DNA from: Modestobacter marinus
GTDB lineage: Bacteria; Actinomycetota; Actinomycetes; Mycobacteriales; Geodermatophilaceae
Direction of reading: 5' to 3'
NCBI RefSeq assembly: GCF_019799945.1
Contig: NZ_JABGCH010000020.1
Coordinates: forward strand, 1 to 64,000
Length of the DNA: 64,000 nucleotides
Position numbers and translations under genes: made by a program. A model generated the notes under the pieces. The model was not told where the DNA came from, searched no databases, and worked only from the letters and a program-made list of their open reading frames with translations. Positions 17,895 through 26,162 of the stretch are shown here, piece after piece; the first letter of the stretch is position 1, and every line of letters begins with the position of its first letter.

Positions 17895-18568
17895 CGGGCA
17901 CCTCCCGCGACGGTCGGCAGCTGCACGGCGCCGTCCCGCTGCTGGTCCAGGAAGGCCAGCACCTGCAGCTCGACCGACAGGTCCACCTTGCGGACGTCGA
18001 CGCCCGCGGGCACCGACAACGCCACCGGCGCGAAGTTCAAGATGCTCCTCACCCCGGCCGCGACGAGCCGGTCGCAGACCGACTGGGCCACGTCGGCCGG
18101 TGTCGTGATGACCCCGATGGAGGCCTGGCTGCCGGCGACGACGGTCTCGAGGTCATCGACCGGGCGCACGCTGAGCCCGCCCACCCGCTCGCCGACCCGG
18201 CGGGGGTCGGCGTCCAGCAGGCCGACGAACTCGAAGCCCCGGCTGGCGAAGCCGGAGTAGTCGGCCAGCGCCGAGCCGAGCCGTCCGATGCCCACGAGCA
18301 CGCACGCGCGGGACTGCTCGCCACCCAGCACCTCGGTCAGCCGCTCCCGGAGGCTGGCCACCGAGTAGCCGACGCCGCGCACGCCGCACGGGCCGAGGTG
18401 GGAGAGGTCCTTGCGCAGCCCGGCGGGGTTGACCCCGGCGGCCGAGGCGAGCTCTCCGGAGGAGACGTGCGTCCGGCCGCCGTCGGCGAGACCGGCCAGC
18501 ACCCGCAGGTACACGGCCAGTCGGGCGACGGTGGCCTCCGGGATGATCCGGGGCCGCGACTGGGTCAC
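17891..18568 (-). CDS. rex: redox-sensing transcriptional repressor Rex
   Basis: Rex binds operator DNA when NADH is low and releases it when the NADH/NAD ratio rises. The 225-residue protein has an N-terminal winged helix (SSGELASAAGVNPAGLRKDL), a Rossmann domain with VLVGIGRLGSALADY near 94-108 and a domain-swapped C-terminal helix. The GTG at 18568 (VTQSRPRIIPEATVARL) has GGAG 7 nt upstream; the upstream ATG at 18694 lies inside the Rex operator and would add a non-conserved 42-residue tail. First gene of rex-hemA-hemC-hemD-hemB. Confidence 0.93.
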   Translation of the reverse strand: MTQSRPRIIPEATVARLAVYLRVLAGLADGGRTHVSSGELASAAGVNPAGLRKDLSHLGPCGVRGVGYSVASLRERLTEVLGGEQSRACVLVGIGRLGSALADYSGFASRGFEFVGLLDADPRRVGERVGGLSVRPVDDLETVVAGSQASIGVITTPADVAQSVCDRLVAAGVRSILNFAPVALSVPAGVDVRKVDLSVELQVLAFLDQQRDGAVQLPTVAGGAR

Positions 18569-18676
18569 GAGCGAACTCCACAGCGGTCCGTCCCCGTCCC
18601 GGCGGACCGGGGCGATGGGACGATCGGGGAACAGGGGCACGGGCGCGTCCGCACCCGGCGGCCTCACGGTAACCGC

Positions 18677-18694
18677 TTGTGAACGCCTGAACAA
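18677..18694. promoter_or_regulatory. Rex operator (ROP) upstream of rex-hem operon
   Basis: TTGTGAACGCCTGAACAA lies 109 bp upstream of the rex start. The Streptomyces ROP is a palindrome of type TTGTGAAN4TTCACAA; here the left arm is perfect and the right arm keeps ACAA. S. coelicolor rex-hemACD is known to be Rex-autoregulated, so this site predicts the same loop here. Confidence 0.75.
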
Positions 18695-18781
18695 AGTCGG
18701 CGAGGACGTCCCCGCAGGTCATCGCGCTCCGCTGTGGTGCACGACACGCCGCGGGAGCACCGGGCGGGTCGCCCGGACCGG

Positions 18782-19033
18782 TCAGCCGACGCCGAGGTCC
18801 CGGCGCAGCCGCGGGACGTCGACGGTGAAGTAGCTGTGCTCCCGGCCGTCGAGCAGGACGACGGGCACCCGGTCGCCGTACTCGGCCCGCAGCTCGTCGT
18901 CGGTGTCGACGTCCACCAGCCCGGGCACCAGCCCCGCCTCGGCGGCGATCCGGGTGAGCGTCTCCTCCGCGGTGACGCACAGGTGGCAACCCGCGCGGGT
19001 GAGCAGCTGCAGCCGCGGCAGCGGATCAGTCAC
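18782..19033 (-). CDS. glutaredoxin-like (DUF836-type) redox protein
   Basis: An 83-residue thioredoxin-fold protein with a CHLC site (Cys16, Cys19) in [15 protein letters not shown] and the cis-proline segment [10 protein letters not shown]. Small glutaredoxin-like proteins of this type sit next to hemA in many actinobacteria, but their substrate is unknown; in a mycothiol producer it may act as a mycoredoxin-type or protein disulfide reductase. It starts at the ATG at 19033, overlapping the upstream acyl-CoA synthetase stop by 8 nt, so the two are coupled. Confidence 0.85.
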   Translation of the reverse strand: MTDPLPRLQLLTRAGCHLCVTAEETLTRIAAEAGLVPGLVDVDTDDELRAEYGDRVPVVLLDGREHSYFTVDVPRLRRDLGVG

Positions 19034-20627
19034 CGGGCACCTCCTCGTCCGCGGCGGCGGCCGCCGCCAGCTCCAGGCCGAGCTCGCGCAGCCGGGCCCG
19101 GCTCACCTTGCCGGCCAGCGAGTGCGGCAGCTCAGGCACGACGTGCACGGCGGCCGGGACCTTGAACCGGGCCAGCGACCGGCCCGCGTGCTCGCGCAAC
19201 TCGGCCTCGGTGACCTCGCGGCCCGGCGTCAGGACGACGACGGCGTGCACCGCCTCCCCGGTGCGGGCGTCGGGGAGACCGATCACCGCGCTCTCGGCCA
19301 CGGCCGGGTGCTCGTCGAGCACCCGCTCCACCTCACCCGGATAGACGTTGAAGCCGCTGACGATCACCAGGTCGCGCCGCCGGTCGACCAGTCGCAGGTC
19401 GCCGTCGGCGTCCCGGTAGGCGATGTCGCCGGTGGTCAGCCAGCCCTCGGCGTCCGGCCCGTCGGCGCCGTCGGGCCAGTACCCGGAGAAGAGGTTCGGT
19501 CCGCGGGCGCAGATCTCGCCGGTCTCGCCGTCCTCCTCCCCGGTCCCGAACGGGTCACCGAAGACGTCCTCGCGGACCCGGTCGCCCGGGTCCGGCCCGG
19601 CCGCGGGACCCCCGGCGGTCTCCCGCAGCCGGAGCTCCACCCCGGGCAGCGGACCACCGATGCACTGCGGCTTGGGCCGGCCGGTGGCCAGCGTGCTGGC
19701 CAGCACCGGCCCGGCCTCGGTGAGCCCGTAGCCCTCCCAGACGGTGACCGCGGCGCGCTCCCGCATCGCGCCGAACAGCTCGGCGGGCATCGGCGCGGCG
19801 CCGCAGCTGGCGGTCCGGACGGCGGCGAACCCGCGGCGCAGCTGCGCGTCGCTGCCGGCGGCGTCGGCCGCCGCGAGCCACGCGGCGTACATCGGCGGCG
19901 CGCCGGGCACCGCGGTGACCTCCTCGTCGGCCATCAGCCGCAGCGTGGCGACCGGGTCGAAGGTGTCGACCAGGACGGCGCACGCCGCGGTGGCCGCGAC
20001 CAGCCCCCAGCCGCTGGTGAAGCCGTAGGCGTGGAACAGCGGGAGGACGACGAGCACCCGGTCGCCGGGGCGCACCGGCGGCGGCTCGAGCGCCAGGCAC
20101 TGCTGCTGGTTGGCCAGGAGCGCACCGTGGGTCAGCATCGCACCCCGCGGCCGGCCCGTCGTCCCGCTGGTGTAGGCCAGCAGCGCGAGCGCCGCCGGGT
20201 CATCCGGGTCCGCCGGCGCCGGCCCGTCAGCCTCCGGTGGCGCGTCGGGCACGGGGACGCCGGCCACCTCGGTTCGCCCGGGCGGGCCGACGAGCAGCCG
20301 GGCCCCGGAGTCGGCGAGCAGGTGGGCGATCTCCGGATCGGTGTAGGCGGTGTTGACCGGGACCACGACCAGGCCGGCCCGCAGCGCGCCCATGACCGCG
20401 ACCACCCAGTCGACGCCGTTGGGCAGCTGCACCGCGACCCGCTCCCCGGCCGTGAGCCCCCGGGCGGCGAACCCGGCCGCGGCGCGGTCGACGAGGGCGT
20501 CCAGCTCGGCCCAGCTCAGCCGCCGCGCACCGGCCACGAGGGCCGGGGACCCGCCCGCCGTGGCGGCCGCCCGGCGGACGAGCGCCGAGAGGGAACGGAC
20601 CTCGGCGGCGGCCTGGTCGAGCGGCAC
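19026..20627 (-). CDS. AMP-dependent acyl-CoA synthetase / long-chain fatty acid-CoA ligase family
   Basis: ANL-superfamily ligase activating a carboxylic acid, probably a fatty acid, as acyl-AMP then acyl-CoA. In the 533-residue protein the P-loop [16 protein letters not shown] is near 155-170, [11 protein letters not shown] near 300-310, and [25 protein letters not shown] precedes the catalytic lysine segment [11 protein letters not shown]. The GTG at 20627 follows AGGAGGT at 4-5 nt, so the 28-residue upstream extension is rejected. Substrate not predictable from sequence. Confidence 0.88.
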   Translation of the reverse strand: MPLDQAAAEVRSLSALVRRAAATAGGSPALVAGARRLSWAELDALVDRAAAGFAARGLTAGERVAVQLPNGVDWVVAVMGALRAGLVVVPVNTAYTDPEIAHLLADSGARLLVGPPGRTEVAGVPVPDAPPEADGPAPADPDDPAALALLAYTSGTTGRPRGAMLTHGALLANQQQCLALEPPPVRPGDRVLVVLPLFHAYGFTSGWGLVAATAACAVLVDTFDPVATLRLMADEEVTAVPGAPPMYAAWLAAADAAGSDAQLRRGFAAVRTASCGAAPMPAELFGAMRERAAVTVWEGYGLTEAGPVLASTLATGRPKPQCIGGPLPGVELRLRETAGGPAAGPDPGDRVREDVFGDPFGTGEEDGETGEICARGPNLFSGYWPDGADGPDAEGWLTTGDIAYRDADGDLRLVDRRRDLVIVSGFNVYPGEVERVLDEHPAVAESAVIGLPDARTGEAVHAVVVLTPGREVTEAELREHAGRSLARFKVPAAVHVVPELPHSLAGKVSRARLRELGLELAAAAAADEEVPGD

Positions 20628-20885
20628 GGGACCTCCTCGGGACGGCGCGACACCGACCGGCGGGGCCGGTTCCGGCGCTGCGGAGACGCAGAGGCACGAT
20701 GTTGTCACCAAGGGGCACGGGTCGCACCGTCCAGGCGTGCGCGATCGGGCCGGGCGGTGGCCCGTTCCCCGGCTCGGCGTGAGCGCGCTCGGCCATTCCC
20801 ATGGTCTGCTGACCCGCGGGCGCGGCAGGGACGGCCCCCGTTAGGGTCGGCGCGGCGACGACGAGGAGTGCGGGAGGAGTGCGGA

Positions 20886-21800
20886 GTGGTCCGAGTGCCC
20901 TTCCGTGGCCGCGCGGCGCGGATCGGTGCCGAAGCCGACGACGAGGAGACCCGCGCCCTCGTCGCGGGTGAAGCGTCCGCGGCAGCGGCGGAGACCGAGG
21001 TCCCGCCCGCGCCGGAGCCCGACCTCACGGGGGCGGCGTTCTTCGACGTCGACAACACGATGATGATGGGCGCCTCGATCTTCTGGTTCGCCCGTGGCCT
21101 GGCTGCCCGCGAGTACTTCACCGGGCGCGACGTCGCCTCATTCGTCTGGCAGCAGGCGAAGTTCCGGATCGCCGGCACGGAGCGCAGCGTCGACATGCAC
21201 ACCGTGCGGGACAACGCGCTGGCGTTCGTGGCCGGCCGGTCGGTGCAGGAGATCAGCGCCGCCGGCGAGGAGATCTACGACGAGCTGATGGCCGACCGCA
21301 TCTGGCCGGGCACGCGCATGCTGGCCCAGCGGCACCTGGACGCCGGTCAGCGGGTCTGGCTGGTCACCGCCACGCCCGTGGAGCTGGCCAAGGTCATCGC
21401 TCACCGGCTGGGGCTGACCGGTGCGCTCGGGACGGTGGCCGAGGTGGTGGACGGCCGGTACACCGGGCGGCTGGTCGGCGAGATGATGCACGGGGAGTCC
21501 AAGGCGCAGGCGGTGCGCGCGCTGGCCGACCGGGAGAGGCTGGATCTCTCCCGCTGCACGGCCTACAGCGACTCGAGCAACGACCTCCCGATGCTGAGCC
21601 TGGTGGGCACCTCGGTGGCGGTGAACCCGGACAGCGACCTGCGGGCCATCGCGCGGTCCCGGGGCTGGACGGTCAAGGACTTCCGCACCGGCCGGAAGGC
21701 GGCGCGGATCGGCGTCCCCACGGTCGGCGCCGCGGCGCTCTCCGGTGGGGTCGTGGGCGGCCTCGTGGCGCTCCGCCGCCGCAACCGCTGGCCGTTCTGA
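20886..21800 (+). CDS. HAD-IB family phosphatase (SerB1-like)
   Basis: Haloacid-dehalogenase hydrolase of the phosphoserine-phosphatase-like IB subfamily. The 304-residue protein has the nucleophile motif FFDVDNTMM (Asp54, Asp56), the Thr motif [12 protein letters not shown], and the C-terminal [14 protein letters not shown] metal motif. A hydrophobic Gly/Ala-rich stretch near the C terminus ([20 protein letters not shown]) may associate with membrane. GTG at 20886 follows GGAGGAG at 6 nt. A TAGGGT -10-like hexamer lies about 40 bp upstream. Substrate unknown. Confidence 0.88.
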   Translation: MVRVPFRGRAARIGAEADDEETRALVAGEASAAAAETEVPPAPEPDLTGAAFFDVDNTMMMGASIFWFARGLAAREYFTGRDVASFVWQQAKFRIAGTERSVDMHTVRDNALAFVAGRSVQEISAAGEEIYDELMADRIWPGTRMLAQRHLDAGQRVWLVTATPVELAKVIAHRLGLTGALGTVAEVVDGRYTGRLVGEMMHGESKAQAVRALADRERLDLSRCTAYSDSSNDLPMLSLVGTSVAVNPDSDLRAIARSRGWTVKDFRTGRKAARIGVPTVGAAALSGGVVGGLVALRRRNRWPF

Positions 21801-21834
21801 CCGGACGCCCTCGAGCTGAGCCGATGACCCGACC

Positions 21835-21882
21835 GTCGAGCCGGGTCACGTCGCGGCCCGGCGGTCGCCCGGGCGGCTCGAC
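21835..21882. terminator. hairpin between convergent genes
   Basis: Arms GTCGAGCC (21835-21842) and GGCTCGAC (21875-21882) pair perfectly, with further GGG/CCC pairing inside and a GC-rich loop. It lies between the convergent HAD phosphatase and acyltransferase genes, so it is a plausible bidirectional terminator. There is no U-tract, as is usual in this lineage. Confidence 0.45.
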
Positions 21883-21887
21883 CCCCG

Positions 21888-22790
21888 TCAGCTGAAGACG
21901 GAGCGGCGCTGCAGGAGCAGCCGGTACAGCGAGTGCTGGATGGTCTCGCGCACCTGGTCGGTCAGGTTGAACACGATCATCGGGTCGTCCGCGGCGGCCG
22001 AGCCGTAGGACGCCGTCTCGATCGGCTCCCCGAACGCGATGAACCACTTCGAGGGCAGGGGCACCGCGCCCAGGGGCCCGAGCAGCGGGAACGTGGGCGT
22101 GATCGGGAAGTAGGGCAGGCCGAGCAGCCGGGCCGCGGTGCGCGCGTTGCCCAGCATCGGGTAGATCTCCTCGGCCCCGACGATGGCGCAGGGCACGATC
22201 GGGACCCCGGTGCGCAGGGCGGCGCTCACGAACCCGCCCCGGCCGAACCGCTGCAGGGTGTACCGCTCGCTGAACGACTTGCCCACGCCCTTGAACCCCT
22301 CGGGGAACACCCCGACGAGCTCCCCGGCGGACAGCAGCCGCTCGGCGTCCTCGTTGCAGGCCAGCGTCACGCCCATCTTCCGGGCCAGCGCGCCGATGAA
22401 GGGGGCCTGGAAGACCAGGTCGGCGCCGAGCAGCCGCAGCCGGCGACCGGCCGGGTGCTGGTCGTGCAGGGCGACGGTCTCCATGAGGGCGTCGACCGGG
22501 ATCGTGCCGGAGTGGTTGGCCACCACCAGCGCGCCGCCGGTGTCCGGCACGTTCTCCAGACCCTGGGTCTCGACCCGGAACCAGCGCTCGAACCACGGGC
22601 GCAGCATCGGCAGCAGGACGTGGTCGGCGAGGTCCGGGTCGAACCCGAACTCGTCGGTGTCGTATTCCCCGGTCAGCCGGCGGCGGAGGAACTCCAGGCC
22701 ACCGGCCACCTGCTCCTCCCAGGAGGGGCTGCCCGGCGGCGGGGGTGGGTCCTCGTCCGGGCGCAGCGGGATGATGCGGGCCTCAGGCAT
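21888..22790 (-). CDS. PlsC-like lysophospholipid acyltransferase family protein
   Basis: Likely acyl-CoA-dependent glycerophospholipid or glycolipid acyltransferase at the membrane surface. The 300-residue protein has VVANHSGTIPVDAL near 88-101 in place of the canonical HX4D site (here the spacing is HX6D), and the substrate motif VGVFPEGFKG near 153-162. This variant is typical of the actinobacterial Rv0502-like group (from memory). It starts 8 nt inside the end of the upstream epimerase, which points to a shared lipid or envelope role. Confidence 0.85.
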   Translation of the reverse strand: MPEARIIPLRPDEDPPPPPGSPSWEEQVAGGLEFLRRRLTGEYDTDEFGFDPDLADHVLLPMLRPWFERWFRVETQGLENVPDTGGALVVANHSGTIPVDALMETVALHDQHPAGRRLRLLGADLVFQAPFIGALARKMGVTLACNEDAERLLSAGELVGVFPEGFKGVGKSFSERYTLQRFGRGGFVSAALRTGVPIVPCAIVGAEEIYPMLGNARTAARLLGLPYFPITPTFPLLGPLGAVPLPSKWFIAFGEPIETASYGSAAADDPMIVFNLTDQVRETIQHSLYRLLLQRRSVFS

Positions 22791-23898
22791 CGCGCACCGC
22801 CCGCAGCCCGGGCACCGACGGCGCCGGGCGCCGGTCGGCGACCATCGACTCGACCGCGGAGACGCCCTCGGCCACCCGGTGCACCACCGACTGGGCGGTG
22901 CCGGTGACGTCGGCGACGACCTCCGGCCGGACGACGGGCGTGACGGTGCGTGCGTAGTCGGCCAGCGCCTCCTCCGTGGTGTACCGGGGGACGTAGCCGA
23001 ACTCCTCGCACAGCACCCGGATGTCGACCACGCGGCCGGAGGTGAGGGAGTTCATCTGCTCCAGCGACCAGTCGCGCAGCCCGGCCCGGCGGGTGAGCCG
23101 GCCGACCACGCCCATCGCGCCGGGGGGCACCGGCAGGGCGACCCGGCCGAGCCGGCGGATCGCCTGGGACAGCAGCAGGGTGCCGGGGGCGCCCGCGTTG
23201 ACCGTGCCGACGAAGTCGCCGGTGGTGGCCCGGGCGAGGACGGCGACCGCGTCGTCCTCGTGCAGGAGCTGAAGGCGCGCGTCGTAGCCGAGCGCGGTGG
23301 GGACCACCGGCATCCGGAAGAAGCCGGACAGCAGCGAGTCGATCTGCGGCCCGATGATGTTGGTGAAGCGCAGCACCGCGACGCCGACGTCCGGACGCCG
23401 GCGGGCGAAGGAGCGCACGTAGCCCTCGATGTCGAGGCTGTCCCGGGCGAAACCGCCGCGGGGGACCCGCCGCGCCTCCATGGCCTCGGTGAAGACGGCC
23501 GGGTCGCGGGGGCTCGCCCCGTAGACCGCGCTGGTGGACTTGAGCACGAGCCGGCGCACCGTGGGGGACCGCTGGCAGGCCGCCAGCAACTGCATGGTGC
23601 CGATGACGTTGAGCTCCTTCATCGGCACCCGCCCACCGGCACCCGCCGCTGTAGCGCTGATGTTCATGTGGACGACCGTGTCCACCGACGCCGACTCGAC
23701 CACCTTCCCGATCAACGGGCTGCGGATGTCGGCGCGGACGAACTCGGTGCGACCCAGGCGGCGGAGCACCTCGGCGGACGGGGGGATGGTGTCGACCCCG
23801 ATGACCCGGTCGATGGACGGGTTCGCAGCGAGCTCGGCCGCCAGCGCGCCGCCCAGCCACCGGCTCACGCCGGTGACCAGGACGACCGCGGGCGGCAC
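22783..23898 (-). CDS. NAD-dependent epimerase/dehydratase (extended SDR, GalE2-like)
   Basis: A 371-residue protein with an N-terminal Rossmann nucleotide-binding motif VTGVSRWLGGALAAEL (8-23), then VVHMNISATAAGAGGR and STSAVYGAS in the catalytic region, and a C-terminal tail of about 70 residues without clear domain. Its place between a bS22/BldC pair and the PlsC-like gene matches M. tuberculosis Rv0501-Rv0502 (from memory). The sugar or lipid substrate is unknown. ATG at 23898; it is only 10 bp from the bS22 stop. Confidence 0.85.
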   Translation of the reverse strand: MPPAVVLVTGVSRWLGGALAAELAANPSIDRVIGVDTIPPSAEVLRRLGRTEFVRADIRSPLIGKVVESASVDTVVHMNISATAAGAGGRVPMKELNVIGTMQLLAACQRSPTVRRLVLKSTSAVYGASPRDPAVFTEAMEARRVPRGGFARDSLDIEGYVRSFARRRPDVGVAVLRFTNIIGPQIDSLLSGFFRMPVVPTALGYDARLQLLHEDDAVAVLARATTGDFVGTVNAGAPGTLLLSQAIRRLGRVALPVPPGAMGVVGRLTRRAGLRDWSLEQMNSLTSGRVVDIRVLCEEFGYVPRYTTEEALADYARTVTPVVRPEVVADVTGTAQSVVHRVAEGVSAVESMVADRRPAPSVPGLRAVRDA

Positions 23899-23908
23899 GA
23901 GCGTCAGC

Positions 23909-24007
23909 TCACTTCTTGTTGCGCCGCTGGACGCGGGTCTTCTTGAGCAGCTTGCGGTGCTTCTTCTTCGCCATCCGCTTGCGGCGCTTCTTGATGACCG
24001 AACCCAT
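23909..24007 (-). CDS. AURKAIP1/COX24-domain 30S ribosomal protein bS22
   Basis: A 32-residue protein, [20 protein letters not shown] at its start, with 18 Lys/Arg residues. This sequence is almost invariant in actinobacteria (Rv0500B-like), where it was recognised as the extra small-subunit protein bS22. It is easily missed because of its size. The ATG at 24007 is preceded by GGGAC. The stop is 10 bp from the epimerase start, so co-transcription is likely. Confidence 0.93.
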   Translation of the reverse strand: MGSVIKKRRKRMAKKKHRKLLKKTRVQRRNKK

Positions 24008-24200
24008 GTCCCGCTCCCGACGTCGTGGTCGCGCGGCGTCCGGGAGTGGCGACCGGGTGGGCCCGCCGCTCGGAGTCCGGTGCACCGTGCGAGGTGATCA
24101 GCTCGTGCGCGGCCGGCCCCCGGTCCGGAGGCGTAACCGCTCAGCGCCCGAGCGTACCCGGCCGGGTCTGCCCGGGCGGGGCGGCCACCCCGCGGGGTCC

Positions 24201-24256
24201 GGCCGCCCTGCAGGGTCCCGCCGCGAGCGTGCGAGCGGTGGGGGGCAGGGTGGTCC
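24201..24256. repeat. dispersed hairpin repeat, copy downstream of the bldC-like gene
   Basis: The element reads GGCCGCCCTGCAGGGTCCCG, then CCGCGAGCGTGCGAGCGG, then TGGGGGGCAGGGTGGTCC. The ends pair (GGCCGCCCTGC with GCAGGGTGG, one wobble) and an inner CCGC/GCGG pair. Close copies are at 35089-35140 and 47318-47412. It starts 4 bp beyond the bldC-like stop, so it probably ends that transcript. Confidence 0.65.
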
Positions 24257-24260
24257 TTCT

Positions 24261-24608
24261 TCAGGCGATGTCGGTGTAGGCGTCGCGCAGGTAGTCGTGC
24301 ACGGCGCGCTCGGGCACCCGGAAGGAGCGGCCGACGCGCACGGCGGACAGCTCACCGCCGTGGACGAGGCGGTAGACGGTCATCTTCGAGACGCGCATCA
24401 GGGCGGCGACCTCGGCGACGGTCAGGAAGGCGACGGCGGCGCGGGGGGCCGGGACGGCGGCCGGGCGGCCGACGGGCATGGCGGCCGGGTGGGCCGCGGG
24501 GACCGGACGGGACAGCGCAGCGGCCGACATGGGGCGCCCCATGGGCCGAGGTGCCGGGACGCCCGGGCGAGAGGTCTGCTGCAGCGGTGCGCGGTGGGGC
24601 ATGGTCAT
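24261..24608 (-). CDS. bldC: BldC-like MerR/excisionase-type DNA-binding protein
   Basis: The C-terminal 55 residues form an excisionase-like winged helix: FLTVAEVAALMRVSKMTVYR, then HGGELSAVRVGRSFRVPERAVHDYL. That matches BldC, the developmental regulator that binds direct repeats cooperatively. Streptomyces BldC is about 68 residues; here a Pro/Ala/Arg-rich, low-complexity extension of about 60 residues precedes it. I chose the ATG at 24608 because GGAG lies 9 nt upstream; the ATG at 24617 directly abuts that GGAG. Context bldC-bS22 near proC is conserved (Rv0500A-like). Confidence 0.85.
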   Translation of the reverse strand: MTMPHRAPLQQTSRPGVPAPRPMGRPMSAAALSRPVPAAHPAAMPVGRPAAVPAPRAAVAFLTVAEVAALMRVSKMTVYRLVHGGELSAVRVGRSFRVPERAVHDYLRDAYTDIA

Positions 24609-24796
24609 GTCGTTCATCTCCGGTTCAGCACGAGTCGGGCCACCGGCTTCCCCACCGGCGGACGGGACACGCACGTGCTGGAAAGAACCATATGGGGACC
24701 GGAGTGACTGATGCGATGGGTGAAACGGACATGCGGACCGGTCCGTCCTGGGCACAAGTGGACAGAGACACCGTGTGACCCACCAGTTACGGCGTG

Positions 24797-24851
24797 TTGT
24801 CCCCAAGTCGACTCCCTTCCCCGGCCACTTCTCCACAGTTCCTGTGGACAA
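24797..24851. promoter_or_regulatory. cluster of DnaA-box-like 9-mers in the bldC-proC gap
   Basis: Three 9-mers resembling the actinobacterial DnaA box TTGTCCACA lie in 55 bp: TTGTCCCCA (24797-24805), TTCTCCACA (24829-24837) and a perfect inverted copy TGTGGACAA (24843-24851). The surrounding 432-bp gap (24609-25040) between the bldC-like gene and proC otherwise shows no gene I can support. It should also hold the bldC promoter. Whether DnaA binds here is untested. Confidence 0.35.
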
Positions 24852-25040
24852 ACACAGCGGTGTCATTCCGCTGGTGAGCGAGTTGGATCACACGACAGCG
24901 CGGGAAGCCGGGTGCGCCTCCCGGCAGATCCGCCCTCCCGGCGACCGCAGCTCTCCGCTGTCACCCGGACACCCGACGGCGACGATCTGCCAGCGCCGCC
25001 GGACGCCGACCGCGGGCTGTCGTCGAGAACTGCCGGACGC

Positions 25041-25862
25041 TCAGTTCGTGGTCCGGCCGAGCTCCACCGAGCGCTGGTGGGCCGCCTCGATGGCGGCGAT
25101 GAGCGCGGCCCGAACGCCGTGCCGCTCGAGCTCGCGGATCGCCGCGATCGTCGTCCCCCCGGGGCTGGTGACCGCCTCGCGCAGCTGGACGGGGTGCTCC
25201 CCCGAGTCGCGCAGCATCACGGCCGAGCCGTAGGCGGTCTGCACGATGAGGTCGGCGGCCAGCGTGCGGGGCAGGCCGAGCAGGATCCCGGCGTCGATCA
25301 TCGCCTCGACGAGGAAGAAGAAGTACGCCGGACCGCTGCCCGACAGTGCCGTCACCGCGTCCTGCTGGTCCTCCGGGACCCGGCGCACTTGCCCGACCGG
25401 CGAGAGCAGCGCCTCGGCCTCGTCCAGGTGCTCCTCACCGGCGTGCGCCCCCGCGGAGATCACGCTCATGCCGGCGTCGACCAGCGCCGGGGTGTTCGGC
25501 ATGACCCGTACCACCGGCGTGCCCGCGGGCAGCGCGGCCTCGATCCGGCTGGTGGGCACGCCGGCCGCCACCGAGACGACCAGGTGATCGGAGGTGACGT
25601 GCGGACCGAGCAGCCCCAGCAGGACGTCCATGTCCTGCGGCTTGACCGCGATCAGCAGGACCCGCGCCCGGGCCGCGGCCTCGGCCAGGTCGACCGTCGT
25701 CACACCGTGCCGGGCAGCCAGCTCGGCCGCCCGTTGCGGACTGCGCTCGACGACGAGCACGCCCTCCCCCGTGCCCGCGCGACGGACCAGGCCGGCGAGC
25801 AGCGCCTCGCCGATCTTCCCGCCGCCGACGATGGCCAGACCCGAGCGTCTCGCGGTGATCAT
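25041..25862 (-). CDS. proC: pyrroline-5-carboxylate reductase
   Basis: Final step of proline synthesis, NADPH-dependent. The 273-residue protein has the Rossmann motif LAIVGGGKIGEALLAGLVR near residues 8-26, then SVAAGVPTSRIEAALP, VMPNTPALVDAGMS and the C-terminal signature ALSGSGPAYFFFLVEAMIDA with SPGGTT. Start at the ATG 25862 (MITARRSGLAIVGGG); the 17-residue upstream extension is not conserved-looking. It diverges from the broken DJ-1 remnant at 25903. Confidence 0.95.
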   Translation of the reverse strand: MITARRSGLAIVGGGKIGEALLAGLVRRAGTGEGVLVVERSPQRAAELAARHGVTTVDLAEAAARARVLLIAVKPQDMDVLLGLLGPHVTSDHLVVSVAAGVPTSRIEAALPAGTPVVRVMPNTPALVDAGMSVISAGAHAGEEHLDEAEALLSPVGQVRRVPEDQQDAVTALSGSGPAYFFFLVEAMIDAGILLGLPRTLAADLIVQTAYGSAVMLRDSGEHPVQLREAVTSPGGTTIAAIRELERHGVRAALIAAIEAAHQRSVELGRTTN

Positions 25863-25902
25863 GCGCCGACGGTAGTGGGCCGGAGGGACGTGTGACCCCG
25901 GG

Positions 25903-26138
25903 GGCACCGGCAAGCCGGTGGCCGCGATCTGCCACGCCCCGTGGGTGCTGGCCGAGGCCGACGTGGTGCGCGGACGGCGGATGACCTCCTGGCCCCCCTG
26001 CGGACCTACCTGCGCAGCGCCGGGGCGGAGCGGGTGGACGAGGAGGTCGTCGTCGACGGCAACCGCACCACCAGCCGCAACCCCGACGACCTTGGGGCGT
26101 TCGGCAAGGCGATCGTGGAGCAGTTCGCCACCGGGTGA
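25903..26138 (+). pseudogene. remnant of a DJ-1/PfpI-family gene, truncated and frameshifted
   Basis: One frame reads [20 protein letters not shown] and RGRRMTSWP to about 25994; the match then continues one base out of phase as [46 protein letters not shown] and a stop at 26138. Together these are the last third of a PfpI/YhbO-like glutamine-amidotransferase-fold protein. The shift is at a run of six C (25993-25998): a seventh C would restore the frame. An in-frame TAG at 25873 and no recognisable N-terminal two-thirds show deletion as well. Confidence 0.75.
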
Positions 26139-26162
26139 CCGGCCGCGCCGGGGTCGAACGCC

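Noticed and set aside
18568-18694. Longer Rex starting at ATG 18694
   Set aside because: That start lies within the Rex operator, has no ribosome site, and adds 42 non-conserved residues; GTG 18568 has GGAG at proper spacing.
24156-24167. ACCCGGCCGGGT palindrome upstream of the bS22 gene
   Set aside because: A 12-bp GC palindrome without repeat or promoter context is expected often in DNA of this composition.
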